A stretch of 48,479 bases of DNA from NCBI RefSeq assembly GCF_001187535.1, contig NZ_LFIO01000302.1, positions 1-48,479 of the forward strand. Reading direction: 5' to 3'. Source of the DNA: Rhizobium ecuadorense. Its GTDB lineage: Bacteria; Pseudomonadota; Alphaproteobacteria; Rhizobiales; Rhizobiaceae. The position numbers and the translations under genes were made by a program. Below are positions 8,649-17,114 of this stretch, in pieces (position 1 is the stretch's first letter; the number at the start of each line of letters is the position of its first letter). The notes beneath the pieces were generated by a model. It saw only the letters and a list, made by a program, of their open reading frames with translations, had not been told where the DNA came from and did not search any database.

Positions 8649-9533
8649 ATGTCGGGCACATGGCTGACAACCCGCGCGTGGCTTTTGATGTTGCCGCTTC
8701 TCATGGTCATGATCTCGGTCATCGGCTGGCCTCTGATCGATACCGTCGGCCTCTCCTTCACCGACGCCAAGCTCGTCGGCACGGAAGGCAGCTTCGTCGG
8801 CATCGACAATTATGTGAAGATGCTCTCCGGCTCGAATTTCCAGCGCACGCTGATCACCACCGCATGGTTCGCCGTCGTCTCGGTCGCCGCCGAAATGGTG
8901 ATCGGCGTTCTGGCCGCCCTGCTGCTGAACCAGCAATTTCGCGGCCGCACTGCGCTGCGCGCCCTGATGATCCTGCCCTGGGCGCTGCCGACCGTCGTCA
9001 ACGCCACGCTGTGGCGGCTGATCTACAATCCGGAATACGGCGCACTGAACGCCGCCCTGACGCAGCTCGGTCTGCTCGACGCCTACCGCTCCTGGCTCGG
9101 CGAGCCGGGCACGGCGCTGGCCGCCCTCATTGTCGCCGACTGCTGGAAGAACTTCCCGCTGGTGGCGCTGATCGCGCTCGCCGCACTCCAGGCCGTGCCG
9201 CGCGATATCACCGCCGCCTCGCTCGTCGACGGCGCCGGCGCTTTCGCCCGCTTCCGCTTCGTCATCCTGCCCTATCTCGCTGGGCCGCTGATGGTGGCGC
9301 TGGTACTGCGCACGATCGAGGCCTTCAAGGTGTTCGACATCATCTGGGTCATGACCCGCGGCGGCCCGGCCAACAGCACGCGCACGCTGTCGATCCTCGT
9401 CTATCAGGAGGCCTTCTCCTTCCAGCGGGCGGGCTCCGGCGCATCGCTGGCTCTGATCGTCACCCTGCTGGTGACCCTGCTTGCCGCCGGCTATGCCGCC
9501 CTGGTGCGCAAGACCGCCGGGAGTGCGACCTGA
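8649..9533 (+). CDS. Sugar ABC transporter permease (MalF type)
   Basis: A 294-residue inner-membrane permease with about six membrane segments; the first is at residues 11-33 (WLLMLPLLMVMISVIGWPLI). The ATPase-contact loop DITAASLVDGAGAFARFRFV lies near residues 184-203. It pairs with the permease encoded immediately downstream: its stop codon shares one base with the next ATG (TGATG at 9531-9535), a sign of coupled translation. AAGGG 8 bases upstream supports the start. Confidence 0.86.
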   Translation: MSGTWLTTRAWLLMLPLLMVMISVIGWPLIDTVGLSFTDAKLVGTEGSFVGIDNYVKMLSGSNFQRTLITTAWFAVVSVAAEMVIGVLAALLLNQQFRGRTALRALMILPWALPTVVNATLWRLIYNPEYGALNAALTQLGLLDAYRSWLGEPGTALAALIVADCWKNFPLVALIALAALQAVPRDITAASLVDGAGAFARFRFVILPYLAGPLMVALVLRTIEAFKVFDIIWVMTRGGPANSTRTLSILVYQEAFSFQRAGSGASLALIVTLLVTLLAAGYAALVRKTAGSAT

Positions 9534-10378
9534 TGGAACGCCAAAATCCGCTCTTCTCAGCCTTCATCTATGTCTGCGCGCTGCTGCTTGCCGCCGTCAT
9601 CCTGGCGCCGATCCTGTGGCTGTTCATCATGAGCATCTCGCCGGCCGCCGATCTTGCCGCAAAGCCGCTGCGCTGGTGGCCGCAGACGGCGGATTTCTCC
9701 CGTTACGCCCTGCTGCTTTCGACACTGGAGAACAGCGCCGGCGCCGCCTTCACCTCATCGCTGCGCAACAGCATCGAGGTGGCGGGCATGGCGACGATCG
9801 CCGCCATCGCGCTCGCAATCCCAGCCGGCTGGGCCGTGTCGCGCACACCTTCGGTGGGCTGGTCGCTGTCGATGGTGATCGCCACCTATATGCTGCCGCC
9901 GGTGGCGCTCGCCGTGCCGCTCTATATGGGGCTCTCTCATCTCGGCATGCTCAACACCGTCTTCGGCCTTGCCTTGGTCTATCTGACGATCCTCGCCCCC
10001 TTCACCACATGGCTGATGAAATCCGGCTTCGATTCCATCCCGCGCGAAATCGAATCCGCCGCGATGATCGACGGCGCCGGCCTGTTCCAGACGCTCCGGA
10101 TCATCACGCTGCCGCTCGCCGCCCCCGTGGTGGCGACATCGAGCCTCTTTGCATTCCTGCTTGCCTGGGACGAATTCTTCTATGCGCTGCTCTTCACCTC
10201 GGACCAGCGCGCCAAAACGCTCACCGTCGCCATTGCTGATCTCGCCGGCGGCCGCGTTTCCGATTACGGATTGATCGCCACGGCAGGCGTGCTCGCCGCC
10301 CTGCCCCCGGTGCTGATCGGTCTCGTCATGCAACGCGCCCTGATTTCAGGGCTGACCAGCGGCGGCGTCAAGGGATGA
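9533..10378 (+). CDS. Sugar ABC transporter permease (MalG type)
   Basis: A 281-residue permease with six predicted membrane segments. The EAA loop reads IPREIESAAMIDGAGLFQTL at about residues 168-187. The start at 9533 overlaps the stop of the preceding permease by one base, and the gene ends overlapping the ATGA of the SIS gene at 10375. The long open frame continuing upstream of 9533 is out of register with the real permease and is not part of the gene. It completes the pore with the MalF-type partner. Confidence 0.86.
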   Translation: MERQNPLFSAFIYVCALLLAAVILAPILWLFIMSISPAADLAAKPLRWWPQTADFSRYALLLSTLENSAGAAFTSSLRNSIEVAGMATIAAIALAIPAGWAVSRTPSVGWSLSMVIATYMLPPVALAVPLYMGLSHLGMLNTVFGLALVYLTILAPFTTWLMKSGFDSIPREIESAAMIDGAGLFQTLRIITLPLAAPVVATSSLFAFLLAWDEFFYALLFTSDQRAKTLTVAIADLAGGRVSDYGLIATAGVLAALPPVLIGLVMQRALISGLTSGGVKG

Positions 10379-11397
10379 CGATGACAACAGAAAGAATCCG
10401 GCCGGCCGGGCTTGCGGCGATCGACCGCGAGATGGCCCGTCAGCACACCGATGCGCTCGCCTCCTATGAAGCCGTCGCACCGATGGCAGAAAGAACCGCC
10501 GCCTCGCTTGAGAAAACCAGCCGGCTGCTCCTGCTCGGCATGGGCGGCTCGCATGCGGTCAACCGCGCCGTCGAGCCGCTCTACCGGGGCCTCGGCATCG
10601 ATGCCGTCGCCTTGCCGCTGTCCGAACAGCTCGGCCAGCCGCTGCCGATCACCGACAGGACGGTCTTCGTTACCTCGCAATCCGGCGAGAGCGCCGAGGT
10701 CCTGCGCTGGTTCGGAGAGACCGGCGGCACGGCGGAAACCTTCGGCCTGACACTGGAAGCCAGCTCCTTCCTCGCCAGAACCGCCCCGTCGCTGGTCGGT
10801 AGCGGCGGCACCGAGTTTGCCTTCGCCGCCACCCGCAGCCTGACGGTGACCTTCGCCCTGCATCTGGCAATTCTTTCCGCCCTCGGCGAAGATCCCGCCA
10901 CCGCACTTGCCGTGCTCAGGACGCCCGAAGACCATGACATCGCCGCTGCCCTCGCTGCCCTCGAAAACGTCGCGACCGTCGTCACCTCAGGTCGCCGCCT
11001 GCAGGGTGTTGCCGAGGCTTTGGCTCTCGGGCTGACGGAGCTGTCGCGCCGGCCCTGCTTTTCTCTCGAAGGCGGCCAGCTGCGCCATGGGCCGATGGAG
11101 ATGCTGGGACCGGAGATCGGCCTCGTGCTGTTCCGCGGCCTGGACGAGACATCAGGCCTCGTCACCGCAATGGCGGTATCCGCCGTCGAGACCGGCGCCC
11201 CTGTCGTCCTCTTCGACGCATCGGCCGAAACCCCGGTCGCCGGGGCGGTGACGATCCGCTTTGCCCCTGCAACCGGCCTCGCGGCAATCTTCGCCATGCT
11301 GCCGGTTGCCCAGCGGCTGATGATCGCCTTTGCCGACGCCCGCGTCGACAATGCCGGAACGCCGGTCCGTTCCACCAAGATTACCCGGAGTGAATGA
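10375..11397 (+). CDS. SIS-domain sugar isomerase / deglycase
   Basis: A 340-residue protein with two SIS (sugar isomerase) domains, laid out like the isomerase half of GlmS and like FrlB or AgaS. The first domain has LLLLGMGGSHAVNRA near residue 45 and the phosphate-binding FVTSQSGESAEVLRW near 100. The second domain has SLEGGQLRHGPMEML near 230, equivalent to the catalytic E-HGP loop of GlmS with Gln in place of Glu. It probably acts on a sugar 6-phosphate: an aldose/ketose isomerisation, amino-sugar deamination or removal of an amine from an Amadori product. The start overlaps the permease stop (ATGA); a second ATG at 10381 is possible. The PfkB kinase that would provide the phosphate follows directly. 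Confidence 0.8.
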   Translation: MTMTTERIRPAGLAAIDREMARQHTDALASYEAVAPMAERTAASLEKTSRLLLLGMGGSHAVNRAVEPLYRGLGIDAVALPLSEQLGQPLPITDRTVFVTSQSGESAEVLRWFGETGGTAETFGLTLEASSFLARTAPSLVGSGGTEFAFAATRSLTVTFALHLAILSALGEDPATALAVLRTPEDHDIAAALAALENVATVVTSGRRLQGVAEALALGLTELSRRPCFSLEGGQLRHGPMEMLGPEIGLVLFRGLDETSGLVTAMAVSAVETGAPVVLFDASAETPVAGAVTIRFAPATGLAAIFAMLPVAQRLMIAFADARVDNAGTPVRSTKITRSE

Positions 11398-12324
11398 ATG
11401 CGGCCGCTTGCAGTCATCGGCAACGTCAATGTCGACCTCATCCTCGGACCGGCCGCGCCGTGGCCGAAGGCCGGAACGGAAATCATCGTCGATCATGACG
11501 AGCTCCGTGTCGGCGGAGCAGCCGGCAACAGCGCGCTCGCCTGGCAGGCGCTCGGCATCGAATTCGAGATCGCCGCCAATATCGGCAGCGATCAGTTCGG
11601 CCGCTGGCTCGCCGAAGCCTTCGGGCATCGCGCCGAGAAGTGGCCGGTCCGCCCGGAGAGAACGACGCTCTCCGTCGGCATCACCCATCCGGATGGCGAG
11701 CGTACCTTCTTCACGACGACCGGCCACCTGCCGCGCTTCAGCCTCGCCGACGTCTTCGCCGTTATCGACGGCGAAAGGCTGCGCGGCGGCTACGCGCTCC
11801 TCTGCGGCGGCTTTCTCACCGACGACCTGGCGAGCGAATATGACGCCTTCTTCGACTGGGCCGACAGCCACGACATCACCGTCGCGCTCGATACCGGCTG
11901 GCCGCTCGACGGCTGGACCGAAGAAAATTGCGCGGCCGCCCGCGCCTGGCTTTCGCGCAGCGGCATCGCCCTGCTGAACGAGGTCGAGACGACGACGCTT
12001 GCCGGCATCAACGATCCGATCGAGGCCGCCCGCGAGATCAGGTCGCATATGCCGGAAGGCGGGATCGTCGTCGTCAAGCGCGGCCCGGACGGCGCCATCG
12101 CCATCGGGCCGGATGGCCTGCCGGCGTCGGTGGCCGCGCCCGTCGTCAAGGTCGTCGACACGATCGGCGCCGGCGATGTCTTCAACGCCGGCTTCCTGGC
12201 AGCATTGGCAGATGGCAAACCGCTGGCTTCCTGCCTGGCGGCGGGGACGCAGGTTGCCTCGCGTGCCATCTCCACCCTTCCCCGCAGCTACGGTCCGTCA
12301 TCCCCACAGGAGACCGTGCGATGA
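11398..12324 (+). CDS. PfkB-family carbohydrate kinase
   Basis: A 308-residue ribokinase-fold kinase. The first PfkB signature region is VGGAAGNSALAWQALG (about residues 39-54), and the second, DTIGAGDVFNAGFLAAL (about 254-270), carries the catalytic Asp and the anion hole. It transfers phosphate from ATP to a sugar or sugar derivative. Its start immediately follows the stop of the SIS gene, and its own stop overlaps the ATG of the ATPase gene by four bases. Kinase plus SIS deglycase plus ABC uptake is the gene set of fructoselysine-type operons, but ordinary sugar or amino-sugar use is equally possible. Confidence 0.84.
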   Translation: MRPLAVIGNVNVDLILGPAAPWPKAGTEIIVDHDELRVGGAAGNSALAWQALGIEFEIAANIGSDQFGRWLAEAFGHRAEKWPVRPERTTLSVGITHPDGERTFFTTTGHLPRFSLADVFAVIDGERLRGGYALLCGGFLTDDLASEYDAFFDWADSHDITVALDTGWPLDGWTEENCAAARAWLSRSGIALLNEVETTTLAGINDPIEAAREIRSHMPEGGIVVVKRGPDGAIAIGPDGLPASVAAPVVKVVDTIGAGDVFNAGFLAALADGKPLASCLAAGTQVASRAISTLPRSYGPSSPQETVR

Positions 12325-13400
12325 GCGCGCTCGACATCCAAAACATCCGCAAGACCTATGGCGAGGTCGAGACGCTGAAAGGCATCGACATCTCGCTGGA
12401 AAGCGGAGAGTTCCTCGTGCTGCTCGGCTCGTCGGGCTGCGGCAAGTCCACGCTGCTCAACATCATTGCCGGCCTTGCCGAGGCGACGAGCGGCGACGTC
12501 AGGATCGGCGGGCGCTCGGTGCTCGGCGTACATCCGAAGGACCGCGACATCGCCATGGTCTTTCAATCCTATGCGCTCTATCCCAATCTGACGGTGCACA
12601 GGAACATCGGCTTCGGCCTGGAAATGCGCAAGGTGCCGGCGGGCGAGCGTGACAGGGCCGTGCGCGATGCCGCAAAGCTCCTGCAGATCGAAAACCTCCT
12701 AGACCGCAAGCCGAGCCAGCTTTCCGGCGGCCAGCGCCAGCGCGTCGCGATCGGCCGCGCGCTGGTGCGCAAGCCGGAGGTGTTCCTCTTCGACGAGCCG
12801 CTTTCCAATCTCGACGCCAAGCTGCGCATGGAGATGCGCACCGAGATCAAGCGGCTGCACCAGATGCTGAAGACGACGGTGGTCTATGTGACCCATGACC
12901 AGATCGAGGCGATGACGCTGGCAAGCCGCATCGCCGTCATGCGCGACGGCCGCATCGAGCAGCTCGGCACGCCCGAGGAGATCTACAACCATCCGGCAAC
13001 GCTCTATGTCGCCACCTTCGTCGGCGCCCCGCCGATGAACCTGCTGAAAGCGACAGTGCGTGACGGCCGGCTGGCGCTTTCAGGCTCCGATGCCACTCTG
13101 CCCCTGCCCGCCCGTTTCCGCGATGCGGCCGGCAACGGCCGCGATCTCGTCCTCGGCATCCGTCCCGAGGCGCTTCGCACTGACGGCGCCGGCCTATCGA
13201 TCGAGGCAACCGCGGAGGTCGCGGAACTGACCGGCCCTGAACTGGTCGTCACCGCCCTTGCCGGAAATCAGCGGCTGATGGCCTGCCTGCCGCCGCGCAC
13301 GCCGATCGGCGACAACGAAAAACTGACCCTCTTCTTCGACGAGGAAGCGATGCATCTCTTCGACCCGGAAACGGGTCTCAGCTGCCTCCGCGCACAATAG
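12321..13400 (+). CDS. Sugar ABC transporter ATPase (MalK/UgpC type)
   Basis: A 359-residue ATPase with Walker A GSSGCGKST near residue 37, Q-loop MVFQSYALYPNLTVH, signature [14 protein letters not shown] near 134, Walker [14 protein letters not shown], switch YVTHDQIEAMTL and a C-terminal TOBE regulatory domain. The ATG at 12321 overlaps the kinase stop (ATGA) and has AGGAGA about 8 bases upstream. It closes the operon begun at 7339. The frame is open much further upstream, but that stretch lies inside the kinase gene and does not code for an ATPase domain. Confidence 0.88.
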   Translation: MSALDIQNIRKTYGEVETLKGIDISLESGEFLVLLGSSGCGKSTLLNIIAGLAEATSGDVRIGGRSVLGVHPKDRDIAMVFQSYALYPNLTVHRNIGFGLEMRKVPAGERDRAVRDAAKLLQIENLLDRKPSQLSGGQRQRVAIGRALVRKPEVFLFDEPLSNLDAKLRMEMRTEIKRLHQMLKTTVVYVTHDQIEAMTLASRIAVMRDGRIEQLGTPEEIYNHPATLYVATFVGAPPMNLLKATVRDGRLALSGSDATLPLPARFRDAAGNGRDLVLGIRPEALRTDGAGLSIEATAEVAELTGPELVVTALAGNQRLMACLPPRTPIGDNEKLTLFFDEEAMHLFDPETGLSCLRAQ

Positions 13401-13426
13401 ACCGGTCGGACGCCGTGAACTGTCGT

Positions 13427-14254
13427 TCAATTTGCCGCGTCGGCAGGCTTTCGCTTGTACACATGGATATAATCGACGAGCAGAATGGAAGGGTTCGGCG
13501 TTTCATCGATCGGCCATCCCGAGCCGAGCGCCAGATTGACCAGTGGATAAAACGGCATGTGAAACTCCTTCGGGGTGTCGAAGCTCCAGAGGTACTGGCG
13601 ATCCAGATAGAAGGTCGTCTTGTCAGCCTGGATATCGACGCCGTAGGTATGATACTCGCTGTTTAGAATTCCGTTCTCGACCGTTTTCCAATAGCCGCCG
13701 GTCGAGTTCTGGCCGCCTTGGCTCTGACGCCAGACATGAAAACCCATGCTGAATTCGTAGGGCGCGCGTCCGTAATATTCCAGCACGTCGATTTCGGCGG
13801 TGTATTTCGACCGGTCGAGCCCGATCAGCCAGAATGCCGGCCAGACGCCCTTGCCCGGCGGCAGCTTCATTCGTGCTTCGAAATAGCCGAACTGCTGCGA
13901 GAAACCTTCGCCCTTCGGGTTCACCGACGACAGCAAACCCGAGCGCCAGGTGCCATCGGCCTCCTTGCGCGCTTCGATTTTCAGAATTCCCTGATCGGTG
14001 GTAAACGGAAAGCCGGGAGCCGGGTCGGTGAAACGGGCATCACCGAAATCGCCGTTCCAGGGCGTATGGGCGATCCAGCGGGAGCTTTTCTCTCCCCAGG
14101 CCGAAACGTCGAGATTGTCGAAACTCTCCTCGAATGTCAGCTGATATGCATCGATATTGAGCGGTTCCTGGGCCACGCTGGGCCGGCCGGGCAACGCCCC
14201 CAGACCGAGAACGACGAGCAGGCCGAGCCCTTTGGCAGATATCCCGTAACGCAT
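13427..14254 (-). CDS. Secreted GH16 endo-beta-glycanase
   Basis: A 275-residue glycoside hydrolase family 16 enzyme. A signal peptide ends near residue 28 (GRPSVA before QEPLN). The catalytic strand reads EIDVLE (E154, D156, E159), the form with the extra residue (beta-bulge) typical of 1,3- and 1,3-1,4-glucanases; upstream VWPAFWLIG is also characteristic. It probably cuts or trims the polysaccharide made by this locus, as ExoK and ExsH do for succinoglycan. The ATG at 14254 is fixed by AAAGGAG 5 bases upstream, so the open frame to 14296 is not used. It is the last gene of the minus-strand arm, 51 bases after the flippase. Confidence 0.85.
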   Translation of the reverse strand: MRYGISAKGLGLLVVLGLGALPGRPSVAQEPLNIDAYQLTFEESFDNLDVSAWGEKSSRWIAHTPWNGDFGDARFTDPAPGFPFTTDQGILKIEARKEADGTWRSGLLSSVNPKGEGFSQQFGYFEARMKLPPGKGVWPAFWLIGLDRSKYTAEIDVLEYYGRAPYEFSMGFHVWRQSQGGQNSTGGYWKTVENGILNSEYHTYGVDIQADKTTFYLDRQYLWSFDTPKEFHMPFYPLVNLALGSGWPIDETPNPSILLVDYIHVYKRKPADAAN

Positions 14255-14305
14255 TGTTACTCCTTTAAAAACGCCGAACCAATCATTGCGCTGCACTTTT
14301 CCCGA

Positions 14306-15787
14306 TCATGAAGTAAGAACCCCGTTTCGTCGCGGCATGAGCCTTTGAACGACGATCGTTTCGATACCATCAGGCCTTCCGACCATCTGCCACAGCAGCA
14401 AGGCGACAACCCAGAAAATGCCCGCTGCCGCCCCGCCGCAAAGCGCGACACAGGCGATAAGGGTGACACCGACGGGCATGGCGACGAGCATCGGCTCCAT
14501 CCAGAGCAGGAAGGCGATCATCGGCAGGCTCGCGGCCAGCGGCCGGCAAAAGGAATTCAATTGCGCGGCAAAACTCGCGCCGATCAGCCGCCGCGTAATG
14601 ACGAGCGACGCGCCGTAGGCGACGAGGACTGCCACGATCCGCGCGCCGAGCGCCCCTGCCACCTGAAAATAGGCGATGCCCAGAATGGTGACCGGCACCC
14701 TGACGGCGAACTCGACAAACATCCTGAGAGCGACATAACGGGTATTGTTCATGACCATGGCCAATGGCGGCATCATGTTCGTGGGAAGACCGAGCAGGCT
14801 GACAAGGCACAGCCATTGCAGGATCGGCGCGGACGATGCCCATTTCTCGCCGACGAGAATACGCACGGTCGGCTCGGCGAGAAGGGCAAGCGCGATGAGA
14901 ACGGGGGCCGCGACGAAGGTGATCGCATTCGTCGCCTTCAGATAGGCGGCGATCAGGTTGCGGCGGTCTTCGACCGTGGAGAAGGCCGCCATCAGCGGGC
15001 GCAGCAACGGCCCGACAAAGGTCTGATACGGAATAGCCGCGATATTGTCGGCGACGCTGAAGGCGCCGAACGTCGATAAGCCCGTAAAACGCGGCAGAAG
15101 CAGCCGGTCCAGCTGCCAATTGATCGAACTCAGCACCTGCGACACGGTATTCCAGCTGATCATGTCCTGAAAATGCTTCCATTCGGAAAGGCTGAACGTC
15201 GGTCGCATCGGCGCAAAGACATAGGAGGTGATCATCGCCGCCGTCGGGCCGGCGACCGCTCCGATCGCCAGCCCCCAATAGCTGCCTGTTGCCACAGCCA
15301 CACCCACGCCGAACAGCAATGTCGATCCCTTGGCGATGAGATCGAGCGCGAACTCGCGTTTGAAATCGAACCGCTGCATGAAAAGAACCATGCGCGGACT
15401 GACCATGCTGCGCATGGCAGGCGCGATCGACAGAACGGCGACAAGGGCGAAAAGCCGAGAATCGTCGTAGATCAGCGCCATTGGCCAGGAGATGAGCATC
15501 ATCAGCAGGCTGATGGCCAGTCCTCTCAGCAGGCTGAGAGTGAAGGCCGTGGCGAACATCTCGTCCGAAGGCGACGATTGGCGCATCAGCGCCTGCGTCA
15601 ACGGCAGGTCCAGGATCGCCTCGACGATGACCAGAACCGACGTCGCAATGGCGACCAGGCCGAAATCCGCAGGGCTCAACAGCCTTGCCAGGACAAGAAG
15701 GCTGACGAAATCGAGCATCCGCGCCAGGAATTTTCCACTGATGGTCCAGATGCTCGCCGTCGCCGTCCTCTGAGATACGCTTGACAT
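14306..15787 (-). CDS. Oligosaccharide flippase (Wzx / ExoT-like)
   Basis: A 493-residue integral membrane protein of the polysaccharide-transport (MOP superfamily) type with roughly 12-14 membrane segments. The N-terminus (SISG-like TISGKFLARMLDFVSLLVLA, then RLLSPADFGLVAIA) is characteristic of ExoT/WzxC proteins. It would flip the undecaprenyl-linked repeat unit across the inner membrane for polymerisation. The frame is open to 15913, but the ATG at 15787 gives the usual family length and avoids a 44-base overlap with the upstream glycosyltransferase; its ribosome-binding site is poor, so the start is less certain than the function. Confidence 0.82.
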   Translation of the reverse strand: MSSVSQRTATASIWTISGKFLARMLDFVSLLVLARLLSPADFGLVAIATSVLVIVEAILDLPLTQALMRQSSPSDEMFATAFTLSLLRGLAISLLMMLISWPMALIYDDSRLFALVAVLSIAPAMRSMVSPRMVLFMQRFDFKREFALDLIAKGSTLLFGVGVAVATGSYWGLAIGAVAGPTAAMITSYVFAPMRPTFSLSEWKHFQDMISWNTVSQVLSSINWQLDRLLLPRFTGLSTFGAFSVADNIAAIPYQTFVGPLLRPLMAAFSTVEDRRNLIAAYLKATNAITFVAAPVLIALALLAEPTVRILVGEKWASSAPILQWLCLVSLLGLPTNMMPPLAMVMNNTRYVALRMFVEFAVRVPVTILGIAYFQVAGALGARIVAVLVAYGASLVITRRLIGASFAAQLNSFCRPLAASLPMIAFLLWMEPMLVAMPVGVTLIACVALCGGAAAGIFWVVALLLWQMVGRPDGIETIVVQRLMPRRNGVLTS

Positions 15788-15869
15788 GATCTGTCTATCT
15801 ATTCCTCGTCGAGGGGTTGAGACGGCTTTGGGCGGGCGCAGCAAAGCGGGCTGCTCCGTTCCTTTCCCT

Positions 15870-17114
15870 TCAACCCGGCCGTCTTCCGAAGACGCCGGCA
15901 GATCCGTCTCCATGGCTGGACAGCTGTTGTCCGATGAGGCCGGACAGCCGATCGCGGAATACGGTGGAGGAGAATTTCAGCGAGTGCGCACGGATGGCAT
16001 GCGGATCGATATCGTCCTCAACCTCTTCGAATGCTGCCATCGTTTCCAAAAGGGCTTCAGTCGTCTGCTCAGCAAAGCGAAAGCCGACCTGCGGCGCGGA
16101 CACGGTTTCCCGGGCGCCGCCGGCGTCGAAAGCGAGCACTGGCCGCCCTGACGCCATCGCTTCCACCGGCAGGATGCCGAAATCCTCCGTGCCCGGAAAC
16201 AACAGCGCTCGGCATCGCGACAAGTGGTCGCGCAGCACGTTGAAGGGCTGATGGCCGAGAAACTCAACCGTCGGTCCGGCGATCGACTTCAGATAAGGGA
16301 GTTGTTCGCCTTCGCCGATCACGACCAGTTTCCGGCCGGCCTCGGTGCAGGCGCGCACAGCAATATCCGGCCGCTTGTAGGTGGTGAGCTGTCCCGCATA
16401 GAGGTAGAATTCGCCTTTCCCCTTGCCCACCGCAAAATCGTCGATCGCAACCGGCGGATGGATCACGACGGACTCCCGGTCGTAGAAGCGGCGGATGCGG
16501 CTTGCGACATAGTCGGAGTTGGCGACGAACACATCGACGCGCGAGGACGTCGTCACGTCCCAGGCGCGCAGTATGGGCGCGGTAAGCGACATCAAGGCGC
16601 GTCCCACCCAGGGCAGGCCATGGCGATAGACATGGAACTGATCCCAGATGTAGCGCATCGGCGAATGGCAGTAGCAGACATGGAGAGCGTCGGCGCGCGT
16701 GATGATGCCTTTGGCGGGGCCGGATTCGCTCGACAGCACCAGGTCGTAATCCTGCAGATCGAACTGCTCGAGCGCGAAGGGCATCAGCGGCAGCATCTTA
16801 GTATAGTGCCGTTGGGCGCCGGGGATCTTCTGCAGGAAGGACGTGCGGATGTTCCGCGTCTTCAGAAAATCGCTGATGCGATCCCGGTTGCAGACGAGGG
16901 TGAAGATGTCGGCCTGCGGAAACATGCGGCACAGCTCTTCGACAACCTTCTCACCGCCGCGCATCGAAACGAGCCAGTAATGCACGATGGCGACACGAAG
17001 TTGCCCGGTCTCTTTTGTGCTTCCGGCCTCCGCAGCGCGTCTTTTCGCCATGACGGGCGCATCGGCAAGAAATGCCCTCGCGTCGGGAAGAGAGGTCGTT
17101 GCTTTAAGGGTCAA
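15870..17114 (-). CDS. GT4-family glycosyltransferase
   Basis: A 414-residue GT-B glycosyltransferase. The acceptor domain begins RVAIVHYWLVSMRGGEKVVE (about residue 41), and the donor-binding motif is LLFPGTEDFGILPVEAMASG near residue 310, with the EX7E-type glutamates. The preferred start is TTG at 17114: AAGGAG lies 7 bases upstream and the TTGA overlaps the stop of the preceding gene, whereas the first ATG (17051) has no ribosome-binding site. It would add one sugar to the lipid-linked repeat unit at the cytoplasmic face of the membrane. Sugar and linkage cannot be read from the sequence. Confidence 0.82.
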   Translation of the reverse strand: MTLKATTSLPDARAFLADAPVMAKRRAAEAGSTKETGQLRVAIVHYWLVSMRGGEKVVEELCRMFPQADIFTLVCNRDRISDFLKTRNIRTSFLQKIPGAQRHYTKMLPLMPFALEQFDLQDYDLVLSSESGPAKGIITRADALHVCYCHSPMRYIWDQFHVYRHGLPWVGRALMSLTAPILRAWDVTTSSRVDVFVANSDYVASRIRRFYDRESVVIHPPVAIDDFAVGKGKGEFYLYAGQLTTYKRPDIAVRACTEAGRKLVVIGEGEQLPYLKSIAGPTVEFLGHQPFNVLRDHLSRCRALLFPGTEDFGILPVEAMASGRPVLAFDAGGARETVSAPQVGFRFAEQTTEALLETMAAFEEVEDDIDPHAIRAHSLKFSSTVFRDRLSGLIGQQLSSHGDGSAGVFGRRPG

